A stretch of 64,000 bases of DNA from Bacteroidia bacterium (GTDB lineage: Bacteria; Bacteroidota; Bacteroidia; Cytophagales; Cyclobacteriaceae), in contig JAUIAO010000015.1 of assembly GCA_030425425.1 (NCBI GenBank), positions 1 to 64,000 on the forward strand, read 5' to 3'. The notes beneath the pieces were generated by a model. That model was not told the origin of the DNA and did not search any database. It was given only the letters and a program-made list of their open reading frames with translations. Positions within the stretch are counted from its first letter, which is position 1; every line of letters begins with the position of its first letter. A program made the position numbers and the translations under genes. Shown piece by piece: positions 27,445-35,276 of the stretch.

Positions 27445-28401
27445 GTGAAAAACATCATATATCTAAGCATAATTCTGACACTCATCTCTGGTTGCGAACT
27501 AGTGGTAGATGTTGATTTGCCTGAGTTTAAACCTTCATTGGTTATGAATGGGACCATCAGCACAGACGACACCATAATTACGGTTTACCTTTCTCAGGAC
27601 AAGGACATTTTGGACAATTCGAATTATTATGAATTCAAAGCGATCACAGGTGCAGATGTTAAGTTGTTTGAAGGTGAAAGTTTGATCCAACAATTGGTAG
27701 AATCTGAATCCGGTACTTACAAATCTGCTCTCTATCCGGAGCCTGGAAAAACGTACTCCATCAGCGCTGGCAAAAATGGCTTTGAATCAATTGTAGCTCA
27801 AACCACCATCCCAGTAGATGCTCCTATCGTAGTGATCAATAGTATGAGCATAAGGCCTACAGAATATGGAGGAGAAAATATCCGGCTTTCTTACAGCATC
27901 AATGACAAGCCCGGAAAAGACTACTATGAAATCAAATTGTATGCGCTGTATCGCTATGAAGAAACATATTATGATGAAGATCTGGACTCGATAATCGTAA
28001 TTGAATCTAATGCCAACTGGGAGGAATGGTGGTATACCAAGGTAGGAGCGGACCTGGATGAATTTGAGGAAAACTCAGAAGACTATACGCTCAGTGATGA
28101 ACTATTCAATGGTCGTCCAAAAGAGTTCCTTATAGAGTTCGATAAGCCGTATAGTTATAGCTATTATGAAGGAATGGAAAATCATTCTGATACCTCGCAA
28201 TTCAAGTTGGTGGTAAAAAAACTCAATGAAGAATACTACCAATACCTTGTGAGCTCGCAATTGCAATATGATGTAGATGGATCTCCTTTTTCCGAACCAG
28301 TACAGGTTTACTCCAATGTACAAAATGGATATGGGATTCTTAGTTCATACCATCCAGTAGAAATGCCTTTTGCTATTTATGACGATAAGTTATTGAAGTA
28401 A
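27445..28401 (+). CDS. DUF4249-family lipoprotein, partner of the TonB receptor
   Basis: The 318-residue protein starts at GTG and has a lipoprotein signal ending LISGC (Cys 17). Beta-rich repeats of the DUF4249 family follow: YSISAGKNGFESIVAQTTIPVDAPI and PGKDYYEIKLYALYRYEE. Such lipoproteins sit beside TonB receptors of this type in many Bacteroidota and probably help bind or hold the ligand on the surface. It is five bases after the receptor stop. The cargo is unknown. Confidence 0.85.
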   Translation: MKNIIYLSIILTLISGCELVVDVDLPEFKPSLVMNGTISTDDTIITVYLSQDKDILDNSNYYEFKAITGADVKLFEGESLIQQLVESESGTYKSALYPEPGKTYSISAGKNGFESIVAQTTIPVDAPIVVINSMSIRPTEYGGENIRLSYSINDKPGKDYYEIKLYALYRYEETYYDEDLDSIIVIESNANWEEWWYTKVGADLDEFEENSEDYTLSDELFNGRPKEFLIEFDKPYSYSYYEGMENHSDTSQFKLVVKKLNEEYYQYLVSSQLQYDVDGSPFSEPVQVYSNVQNGYGILSSYHPVEMPFAIYDDKLLK

Positions 28402-28418
28402 CTCCGGTATAGTCCTGT

Positions 28419-28426
28419 AGCTTTGA
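28419..28426 (+). promoter_or_regulatory. Candidate -7 box (TAGCTTTG) for MFS/SDR operon
   Basis: TAGCTTTG matches TAnnTTTG and lies nine bases before the ATG at 28435. A TTG about 22 bases upstream (in ATTGAAGTAAC) fits the -33 position. If used, the transcript has almost no leader. Confidence 0.5.
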
Positions 28427-28434
28427 CAATACTT

Positions 28435-29631
28435 ATGAGTTACATCAAACTACTAAGAAAACACCCCGGATTTCTGACCTATGGTGGACTGCACTACTTT
28501 TTCAGCAGTGTTGGACAGACTTTTTTGATTTCAGTTTTTGTACCGTTCATCATTGAAGAATTTGACCTTTCCAGCAGCCAATTTAGTAGCTATTATGGTA
28601 TGGCCACTGTAGCTTCCGCACTAGTGCTGCCTTTCATAGGCAAGTATGTGGACCGGCTACCACTAAAAACCTTGAGCACATTGGGAGGCATCGGATTAGC
28701 TCTTGCCACATGGGTGATGTTTTACTCACCTTCTCTGGCTATTCTGATTTTAGGAATGTTTATGCTGCGCTTTTTTGGTCAAGGTAGCATGGTACTGATA
28801 GGCACTACAGCAATTGGTAGGTTTTTTAACAAGAATAGAGGAAAAGCGCTTTCTATTTCTTCCATTGGTCTTGCACTGGCAGAAACCTCTCTCCCGGGGC
28901 TGATGATACTGCTTATACATTTGAGCGATTGGCGAATGACATGGCTGGCTTTAGGAATCTCATCACTAATTCTTTTTATTCCAATATCGAGGTTTTTAGC
29001 TGGAGACATGGGCACTGAAAATGTTTCAGATTCAACCTCTTCAAAGCAAGCAAATAATTTTAGCAGATCACTGTTACTGAAAGGTCACAAATTTTACCTA
29101 CTGGTCATAGCATTTATGTTTTTACCCTTCTTCATTACAGGCATGTTCATACACCAAAGTTTATTGGCTAAAGCTCAGAACTGGTCTTTGGAATGGATGG
29201 CCTGGTCATTTACCGCCTATGGAATAGCAAAAGTGATCACCTCATTTATTGGCGGCAGTTTGATAGATAGATTCTCTGCAAAAAGCGTATTTATCTTCTT
29301 TTTGACACCACTGGCCGTAGGACTCATATTGATGGCGATCAGCGATCATAGAATTATAGCATTCATCTACATGACTCTTTTGGGAATTACTGCGAGTCTG
29401 GGATCGCTCACTGGTACAGCCGTGTGGGCTGAACTATATGGCGTGAAAAACCTCGGAACGATCAAGAGTATGACGACCACATTTCTCGTGTTAGCCACTG
29501 CAGCAGGCCCTATTGCTATTGGGTGGAGTCTGGAAAGCAACTTTCTGGTGACGTTAATTTCCTCTGTAATGATCATTATTTTGATCACAATAAGTAACTT
29601 TTTCATTTTGAATAAGACAATACATCAATGA
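28435..29631 (+). CDS. MFS transporter (monocarboxylate/oxalate-type)
   Basis: This 398-residue membrane protein has 12 predicted helices in two halves separated by a polar loop (about 190-215). The region GKYVDRLPLKTLSTLGGIGLA and the second-half GGSLIDRFSAKSVFIFF match MFS signatures. The FGQGSMVLIGTTAIGRFFNKNRGKA stretch resembles the OFA/monocarboxylate-transporter group. ATG 28435 is preferred to a TTG 12 bases earlier because a -7-like box overlaps that TTG. Its end overlaps the SDR gene by four bases (ATGA). Confidence 0.82.
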   Translation: MSYIKLLRKHPGFLTYGGLHYFFSSVGQTFLISVFVPFIIEEFDLSSSQFSSYYGMATVASALVLPFIGKYVDRLPLKTLSTLGGIGLALATWVMFYSPSLAILILGMFMLRFFGQGSMVLIGTTAIGRFFNKNRGKALSISSIGLALAETSLPGLMILLIHLSDWRMTWLALGISSLILFIPISRFLAGDMGTENVSDSTSSKQANNFSRSLLLKGHKFYLLVIAFMFLPFFITGMFIHQSLLAKAQNWSLEWMAWSFTAYGIAKVITSFIGGSLIDRFSAKSVFIFFLTPLAVGLILMAISDHRIIAFIYMTLLGITASLGSLTGTAVWAELYGVKNLGTIKSMTTTFLVLATAAGPIAIGWSLESNFLVTLISSVMIIILITISNFFILNKTIHQ

Positions 29632-30401
29632 AAAATGTAGCCCTTATTACAGGAGCCTCAAGCGGCATTGGTTTGGAACTAGCAAAAGTTCACGCCAGGC
29701 AAGGGGGTGACTTGATTCTTGTAGCAAGAAGTACGACCAAACTGCAAAAGTTGAAAGAAGAGATCGAGGATCAGCATGGTATTTTTGCGCTTATTATTCC
29801 CAAAGATCTGTCCATTCCCGATGCTGCATTGGAGATCCATGAAGAAGTTGTCAAAAGAGAAATTTCTGTGGAATACCTGATCAACAACGCAGGTTTTGGA
29901 GATTACGGGCCTTATCACGAGACAGACTGGCACAAAGAGGAAATGATGATCAACCTCAACATTTTGGCTCTCACGCAATTCACTAAACTATTTGGACGAG
30001 ATATGATAAGTAGAAAAAGCGGTCATATTATGAACGTTTCTTCCATTATGGCTTTTCAGCCTGGCCCGCTGATGACTGTGTATGCCGCCACCAAACATTA
30101 CGTGCAGGCTTACAGTGAAGCACTCTATGAAGAATGGAAAGAGTTTGGGGTGACTGTAACGGCACTATGCCCGGGAGCTACCACTACTGGTTTTGCAGAG
30201 GTGGCCAATCTGGAAAATTCTAAAATCTTCAAAAATCCAAAACTTCCGTCTGCCAGAGTGGTAGCAGAGTACGGATATGCCGCGATGCTCAAGGGAGAAA
30301 TGACTGCCATTCATCAGCTCAAAAACAAAGTAATGGTGAACTCTGCCAAGTTTACACCTAAAAAGCTACTGCTAAAAATCGTCAGAAAAATGCAGGAATG
30401 A
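29628..30401 (+). CDS. Short-chain dehydrogenase/reductase
   Basis: The 257-residue enzyme has the SDR cofactor motif TGASSGIG (residues 7-14), NNAGFG, the catalytic Ser in NVSSIMA and YxxxK in YAATKHY. It should use NAD(P)H to oxidise or reduce a small substrate. The sequence resembles the DltE/YqjQ-like branch, whose substrates are unclear. It is translationally coupled to the MFS gene upstream, suggesting a shared substrate. Confidence 0.88.
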   Translation: MKNVALITGASSGIGLELAKVHARQGGDLILVARSTTKLQKLKEEIEDQHGIFALIIPKDLSIPDAALEIHEEVVKREISVEYLINNAGFGDYGPYHETDWHKEEMMINLNILALTQFTKLFGRDMISRKSGHIMNVSSIMAFQPGPLMTVYAATKHYVQAYSEALYEEWKEFGVTVTALCPGATTTGFAEVANLENSKIFKNPKLPSARVVAEYGYAAMLKGEMTAIHQLKNKVMVNSAKFTPKKLLLKIVRKMQE

Positions 30402-30403
30402 TT

Positions 30404-32248
30404 CTATTGATCGTGCGAATGATCGAGGATGGGCACAATAATCAGAATATTAGTCCCTTTTTTGGGTTTGGAAGATATATCTATAGTACCGTGCATAGCC
30501 TGAACCCGACTCCTCATAGATAGCAATCCTTTGCCTTTGTGAGTTTTAGAGGTATCGAACCCTACTCCATTATCATCTATGGTCAACGTTAACTCCCCGG
30601 AATGACCGATCATCTGAACTTCTGCCTCAGAAGCCTGCGAATGATTCAGTATGTTCTGGAGCGCCTCTTGGACGATCCTCAGCATTTGGTTCGAAATGGA
30701 TTCATCGATCCTTGGCAAGTCAAAACTTTCAAACATGACTTTAATGCCTGTATCACGTCCAAATCTTTTCACATAATCCTTGATCACTTGAGCCACGCCC
30801 ATCATCTGCATCTGATGCGGCAACAGCTGATGAGAAAGCCCCCTCACTTCCTTGCAGAGCACATCTATATCTGTGGTTATTTCAGAGTCACTGGATTTTT
30901 TTCTTTCAATTTTCTTTTTGAGAATCGATAAGCCACTTCCAATATTATCATGCAATTCTGCCGAAATCCGCTGCCTTTCACTGTCCACTCCATGAATATA
31001 GGCACGCATCATTTCTTTTTGTTGTCTAAGTAATCGATCTGTCAGATCATTCTTTCGATCATTGATCCTCTTCACCCTAAAAACCATAGAGAGAGATAAA
31101 ATCAACACCTCAAATGCAGACCCTATCATAATTGGATTAACCGGAAGGGACGATTCCGGAATTACGCCATACTCCACCAATATGTAAGTCACAGACCCGA
31201 TCATCAAAGCGAAGAAGGCCGCCAAAACCAGCAAAATATTTCCTTTTTGTTGATGCCATGTTTTGTAACTGACGTAAAAAATGGTGATGAAAAAGACGAA
31301 AATCAGTATATAAAGGATGTTGATCACATAAATAGTCAACACAGCATAGTTTGGGTTGAACAAGCGGTTCACAATCCAAAAAACAATCGTGACTAATAAG
31401 AACAACCATCCTCCCCGATAGAACTTATCGAGTTTTGGCAGGTAGCTTTCTATTTCGAGCAGCTTGCTGAAAAAGTCCATAGATGCGATGATCAGTAGAT
31501 AAGCCAAAACCAATCTGGAGTAATTGTTGAGCACGGACGAATCAGGATACAAATACTCAAACGAAAGCCCAAGCTGAGTAAACATATAGACCATCAAAAC
31601 CCCTACGTAGAGTGAGTAAGACAGGAAGTGTCTTTCTTTTAGGGCCAGCCCTACGATCAGACTGAATGCGCTGATGAAGACGAGGATGCCGAAGTAATTG
31701 CCAAAAATCAGATTGAGAAATGATTCCTGCACATAGAAGCTTTCCCTAGACCACAATTTCAGAGGAAAGCTCACCGCTGCATTGCGCTTGTCTACCATCA
31801 TCAGGTAATCCGCCTCCCCAACCGGAAAAAGATATCTTCGGTTCTTAATCGTCCTATTGCTAAACTTCCATTTGTCACCTCCCCACCCTACTAATTCTGC
31901 GCTATCTTTTACTTCAAACAAATAAACATAATCGATATGTGGATTGTCCAACTCCAGCAATAGCTCCTGATTTGATGTTTGCTCTATCTGAAATTTCAGC
32001 CAATAATATGCTGATGAAAAACCCGGAGAGGTCGTATTTTCGGATACTTTTATTTCTCCATTAGCGATTTTTTCCAGTACCTGATCAGGTCCCAGAGAAT
32101 CGGTGGTATGATATACTTCCAAATACGGATTGATGGTCAAACTCTCCAACTGCTCATCTACAGGTATCTGTTTTGCCATTAGGGTTCCTGTCCAAAATAT
32201 GAGGAGAACCCCAGATATAGTTTTATACCAGTTTATTGCGGTACGCAT
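30404..32248 (-). CDS. 7TMR-DISM sensor kinase of the NarX/DesK (HisKA_3) type
   Basis: The 614-residue protein has a signal peptide (1-24), a DISM extracellular domain (about 30-170), seven helices (about 185-385) and a dimerisation helix with the phospho-acceptor His in RQRISAELHDNIGSGLSIL. It ends in an ATPase domain with NILNHSQASEAEVQM, DDNGVGFD and GKGLLSMRSRVQAMHG. It phosphorylates the LuxR-type regulator encoded just upstream; the two genes overlap by 26 bases. The kinase type differs from the two hybrid kinases at 15752-20502, although the sensor is related. Ligand unknown. Confidence 0.9.
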   Translation of the reverse strand: MRTAINWYKTISGVLLIFWTGTLMAKQIPVDEQLESLTINPYLEVYHTTDSLGPDQVLEKIANGEIKVSENTTSPGFSSAYYWLKFQIEQTSNQELLLELDNPHIDYVYLFEVKDSAELVGWGGDKWKFSNRTIKNRRYLFPVGEADYLMMVDKRNAAVSFPLKLWSRESFYVQESFLNLIFGNYFGILVFISAFSLIVGLALKERHFLSYSLYVGVLMVYMFTQLGLSFEYLYPDSSVLNNYSRLVLAYLLIIASMDFFSKLLEIESYLPKLDKFYRGGWLFLLVTIVFWIVNRLFNPNYAVLTIYVINILYILIFVFFITIFYVSYKTWHQQKGNILLVLAAFFALMIGSVTYILVEYGVIPESSLPVNPIMIGSAFEVLILSLSMVFRVKRINDRKNDLTDRLLRQQKEMMRAYIHGVDSERQRISAELHDNIGSGLSILKKKIERKKSSDSEITTDIDVLCKEVRGLSHQLLPHQMQMMGVAQVIKDYVKRFGRDTGIKVMFESFDLPRIDESISNQMLRIVQEALQNILNHSQASEAEVQMIGHSGELTLTIDDNGVGFDTSKTHKGKGLLSMRSRVQAMHGTIDISSKPKKGTNILIIVPILDHSHDQ

Positions 32249-32858
32249 AGCTCACAAGTTCGGAAACCTTATTGAAAGAGAGCTTTTTCAGCATGTTTTT
32301 GCGGTGTGTCTTTACCGTCTCAGGACTGATGCTCAATTCCTCTCCAATCTCAGAAGAAGAAAACCCCTGGACCAACAATTTCAAAATCTCTTTCTCACGA
32401 GAGGTGAGTTTTACCACCGTACTGAATTCGTCCTCATCTGCCAGCTCGAATTCTTCACTTACAGTCGGAGAGTCTACAGCTGCAGATATGTAAAAGTCCT
32501 CTGCAGTCAGTCCAGACGCTGCCTTTAGCAGTTCATCTTCATCACTATTTTTCAGAAAATAACCATTGCCTCCTTCTTTCTTTACAGAATTGATCATGGA
32601 GTGATCGTCGTACATGGTAACTATGAGCACGACAATTTTATCTGAGTAATCTCTCACCTCTTTGAGGACTTCAAAACCATTCTTCTTTGGCAAATTCAGA
32701 TCCAAAATAAGAATATCAGGGCTTTTCGAAATGACCTGATAAAGCACTTCATCTCCTTCCTCTACAGTACCCACCACATCATATCCTTCCTGCAAAAAAA
32801 GAGAAGACATTCCCGAACCAAAAAGCGAATGATCATCCGCAATCAAGACCTTTTTCAT
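32223..32858 (-). CDS. NarL/LuxR-type response regulator
   Basis: The 211-residue protein has a receiver domain (1-120; acidic pocket DD near 8-9, phospho-acceptor D in DILILDLNLPKKNG, K in GYFLKNSDEDEL). A C-terminal LuxR helix-turn-helix follows (LTSREKEILKLLVQGFSSSE, then ISPETVKTHRKNMLKKLSF). It overlaps the kinase gene downstream by 26 bases. A 14-bp palindrome lies about 23 bp upstream of its start and may be its own operator. Targets are unknown. Confidence 0.93.
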   Translation of the reverse strand: MKKVLIADDHSLFGSGMSSLFLQEGYDVVGTVEEGDEVLYQVISKSPDILILDLNLPKKNGFEVLKEVRDYSDKIVVLIVTMYDDHSMINSVKKEGGNGYFLKNSDEDELLKAASGLTAEDFYISAAVDSPTVSEEFELADEDEFSTVVKLTSREKEILKLLVQGFSSSEIGEELSISPETVKTHRKNMLKKLSFNKVSELVSYAYRNKLV

Positions 32859-32880
32859 GTTTTATCAATCATGTGATTGT

Positions 32881-32894
32881 TTGGCACAAGCCAA
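32881..32894. promoter_or_regulatory. Palindrome upstream of response regulator gene
   Basis: TTGGC-ACAA-GCCAA is a perfect 5+4+5 palindrome starting 23 bp before the regulator start codon. It could be a binding site for the regulator itself or another repressor. It is not followed by a T-run on the minus strand, so it is unlikely to be the MATE terminator. Confidence 0.35.
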
Positions 32895-33002
32895 TAAAAA
32901 ATTAGGCGGATGAAATAATAGTGGTGAATATAGTGGATTTCGCGGGAAGAAAGTTGACCAAAGTTACATTTCATTCCCAACCATGCTTTACCACTTTTTT
33001 GG

Positions 33003-34310
33003 CTAGAATCGCAGCTTTCGAACCAATCGCACAAACCTCAGAATATGTAAAATGGCAGCAACGCTCAGCCCAAGTAACAAGGCATACCAAACACCTTCTA
33101 TCCCCATGTCCCAATGGAAAGCAAATAGGTATCCTCCAGGAATGGCGATTAACCAATAAGACACAAACGTCACCATAGTCGGTACTTTGACGTCCGTCAA
33201 TCCTCTCAAAATACCTAAGCCAACTGCCTGCAGGCCATCCGAGACCTGATAACCGGCAACAATAATGAGCAACCCAGCAGCTACTGATTGCACATATTCA
33301 TCATTGACATACCAGGAACTCATCGTAAATCTGAAAAGAATAAACAGCACAGCCATGACAGCCATAAACCCTGTCACCAATCCATAAGCTGTATAACCTG
33401 CCGTTTTCAATCCATGAAGATCTTTAAGACCAATTTGATTTCCTATTCGGATGGTTGCAGCAGATGCCAGACCGGTCGCGCACATGTAAGTGATAGCGGA
33501 TAAATTCAGTGCTACCTGGTGTGCTGCAAGTGCTTCTGCACTGATCCAGCCAACCATGATAGCTGCCATGGCAAATGCTCCTACTTCAAATACATATTGC
33601 ATCCCTGAAGGAATACCAATTTTGAGCATACGCTTGATGTTGATCCAATCAAAATGAAATTGAAATCCTGCAAATCGATTTCGAATGGCCCATATAAGCA
33701 ATACAGCCATTACCACCCTGGAAATCAAAGTAGCATAGCCTGCACCATCCAAACCAAGTGCAGTAAAACCAAATTTCCCATAAATCATCACATAGTTTAG
33801 TGCTACATTCAACAGATTGGCAATGACAGACACCACCATGGGGTTGAAGGTATCTGACAAGCCCTCTGAAAACTGCCTAAAAGTCTGAAAAACCATCAGA
33901 GGAATAAGTGAGGCACTTACAATAATCAGATATGACTTTGCTTCAATGGCCACAGCTTCTTCTTGCCCAAAATTCATCAGAAACTGGCTAGCAATAAGAC
34001 CAATGCCTAACAGAGCAAGAGATAAAACCGCATTCAAAATCAAGCCATTCTGCAAGTATTTCATCAAAATTGGCTGATCATCCGGCTTGGTTGCCGCTAC
34101 CAGTGGCGTGATCGCATAACTCACCCCGATTCCAAACAGTAAAAGTGTGTGATAAATGGTGCCCGCAAAAGTGGCAGCAGCCAGAGGAATAACCCCTACA
34201 TGGCCAACCATCATGGTATCAGCCACGGAGACCATGATATGTCCCAGCTGACCAATCACCACCGGATATGCCAGCACGATGTGCTTCTTAAAATGCTCTT
34301 TGAGGGTCAA
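33003..34310 (-). CDS. MATE-family multidrug efflux protein
   Basis: The 435-residue protein has 12 helices in two homologous halves. VIGQLGHIMVSVADTMMVGHVG lies at the start and the NorM-like GIPSGMQYVFEVGAFAMAAIMVGW begins the second half. NorM proteins exchange cationic drugs for Na+ or H+. An in-frame stop lies five codons upstream, so the TTG at 34310 (TTG ACC CTC) is the only start that keeps the family N-terminus. A duplicate of this leader and start lies about 880 bp upstream beyond the toxin-antitoxin genes. Confidence 0.92.
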   Translation of the reverse strand: MTLKEHFKKHIVLAYPVVIGQLGHIMVSVADTMMVGHVGVIPLAAATFAGTIYHTLLLFGIGVSYAITPLVAATKPDDQPILMKYLQNGLILNAVLSLALLGIGLIASQFLMNFGQEEAVAIEAKSYLIIVSASLIPLMVFQTFRQFSEGLSDTFNPMVVSVIANLLNVALNYVMIYGKFGFTALGLDGAGYATLISRVVMAVLLIWAIRNRFAGFQFHFDWINIKRMLKIGIPSGMQYVFEVGAFAMAAIMVGWISAEALAAHQVALNLSAITYMCATGLASAATIRIGNQIGLKDLHGLKTAGYTAYGLVTGFMAVMAVLFILFRFTMSSWYVNDEYVQSVAAGLLIIVAGYQVSDGLQAVGLGILRGLTDVKVPTMVTFVSYWLIAIPGGYLFAFHWDMGIEGVWYALLLGLSVAAILHILRFVRLVRKLRF

Positions 34311-34338
34311 TGTATAGAGGTTTTAGAGCGCGAAGGTA
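34294..34338. repeat. Direct repeat copy A (MATE leader and start)
   Basis: This 45-bp segment covers the MATE start codon and its 5' leader on the minus strand. It matches 35172-35216 at 41 of 45 positions (differences at positions 3, 14, 19 and 31). On the minus strand it starts with TACCTTCG, a near match to the -7 consensus, preceded by a TTG about 17 bases upstream. The two copies bracket the toxin-antitoxin pair. Confidence 0.85.
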
Positions 34339-34528
34339 GAGGTTTCGAGTTAAATCAACATTTTGGAATTAACAACCTCGTGGCATGGTATTAAAGATGT
34401 TTAATGAAAACTGCTTTGAAAATCAGAAAATATTTCCCACTTGAGGGTTTGAAATGGCTAACAAAATGCAATTAAATTTCCCTTCTCATTTGTGTTTTTG
34501 ATCAATCTAAAAAACTAAAAATTGTTGA

Positions 34529-34858
34529 TTATTTTAATGTATCAGAATCAGGCTTCTTCAGCAATTTCTTCAATACAAAATCATCTTTTCGATTACTCCA
34601 AAAAGTTATCAGATCTATAGAAGTGATCGAAACCCGATAGTACAAAGTGATATATTTGTTGACAATGAATTTATGAATGTGCCTGGTTTTATCAACCTCA
34701 AGGTAAGTTTCCGGGTCATTCTGTACAGCTATTAAGGATTCCTCTACCCGATTCAAAAAATTGATCGCAGAGTTTGATCCCCATTTCGATTCCAGATGTT
34801 CGAGGATTTCTTCCACATCCTGATCAGCCAACTCTGACCAGTTGAGCTCACGACTCAT
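34529..34858 (-). CDS. RelE/ParE-family toxin
   Basis: The 109-residue protein begins MSRELNWSELADQDVEEILEHL and continues with the RelE/ParE pattern: VEESLIAVQNDPETY, then KFIVNKYITLYYRV (central beta sheet) and IDLITFWSNRKD near the end. Family toxins either cut mRNA on the ribosome or poison gyrase; ParE-like proteins act on gyrase. The end is extended by a Lys-rich tail. The start overlaps the antitoxin stop by four bases, the usual toxin-second order. Confidence 0.82.
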   Translation of the reverse strand: MSRELNWSELADQDVEEILEHLESKWGSNSAINFLNRVEESLIAVQNDPETYLEVDKTRHIHKFIVNKYITLYYRVSITSIDLITFWSNRKDDFVLKKLLKKPDSDTLK

Positions 34859-35088
34859 TGATGGTATTTTCGCCTGAATTTGGACATCACCTCATGATGT
34901 GATTTTATCTTTCCTAGTTCAACCTGTTTCAACCCCTTCTCAATAGCCGCTTTTTCATCATCTCCGATTTCTTCCGAAGTAGAATGTTCGTGATTTTCAA
35001 ATACTCGCTTTATTTGCTCAAGGACATCTTCCTTATGGGTATTTAGTAGGAGTTGCATCAATTCAAGTTTAGTTGACTGGATATCCAT
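34855..35088 (-). CDS. Antitoxin of the ParE-type pair
   Basis: The 77-residue acidic protein ends in IEKGLKQVELGKIKSHHEVM followed by a basic tail, like Bacteroidota antitoxins paired with ParE. The first 30 residues form a helix (LELMQLLLNTHKEDVLEQIKRV). I see no clear DNA-binding domain by eye, although autorepression is usual in such pairs. It precedes and overlaps the toxin gene. Confidence 0.78.
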   Translation of the reverse strand: MDIQSTKLELMQLLLNTHKEDVLEQIKRVFENHEHSTSEEIGDDEKAAIEKGLKQVELGKIKSHHEVMSKFRRKYHQ

Positions 35089-35171
35089 AGACTATACTTT
35101 TAATTCACTTAAAGTTAAGGATTTTAATAATTTCTGAGATCGTAACCAAATAACATCAATTCAAATCAATG

Positions 35172-35216
35172 TGTTCTTTGAGGGCCAATCTATAGAGGTT
35201 TAAGAGCGCGAAGGTA
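35172..35216. repeat. Direct repeat copy B (duplicated MATE leader)
   Basis: This second copy lies 84 bp upstream of the antitoxin start. In it the MATE-like start TTG GCC CTC AAA GAA CAC runs into a stop after ten codons, so it is a remnant of the 5' end of the MATE gene, not a gene. It retains the TACCTTCG box on the minus strand and could supply the promoter for the antitoxin-toxin pair. Confidence 0.85.
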
Positions 35217-35276
35217 AGACAGATTTAGATCAAAACATTTTATCCGTGGATCATCGAAAGTGTAACATATTTTCTA

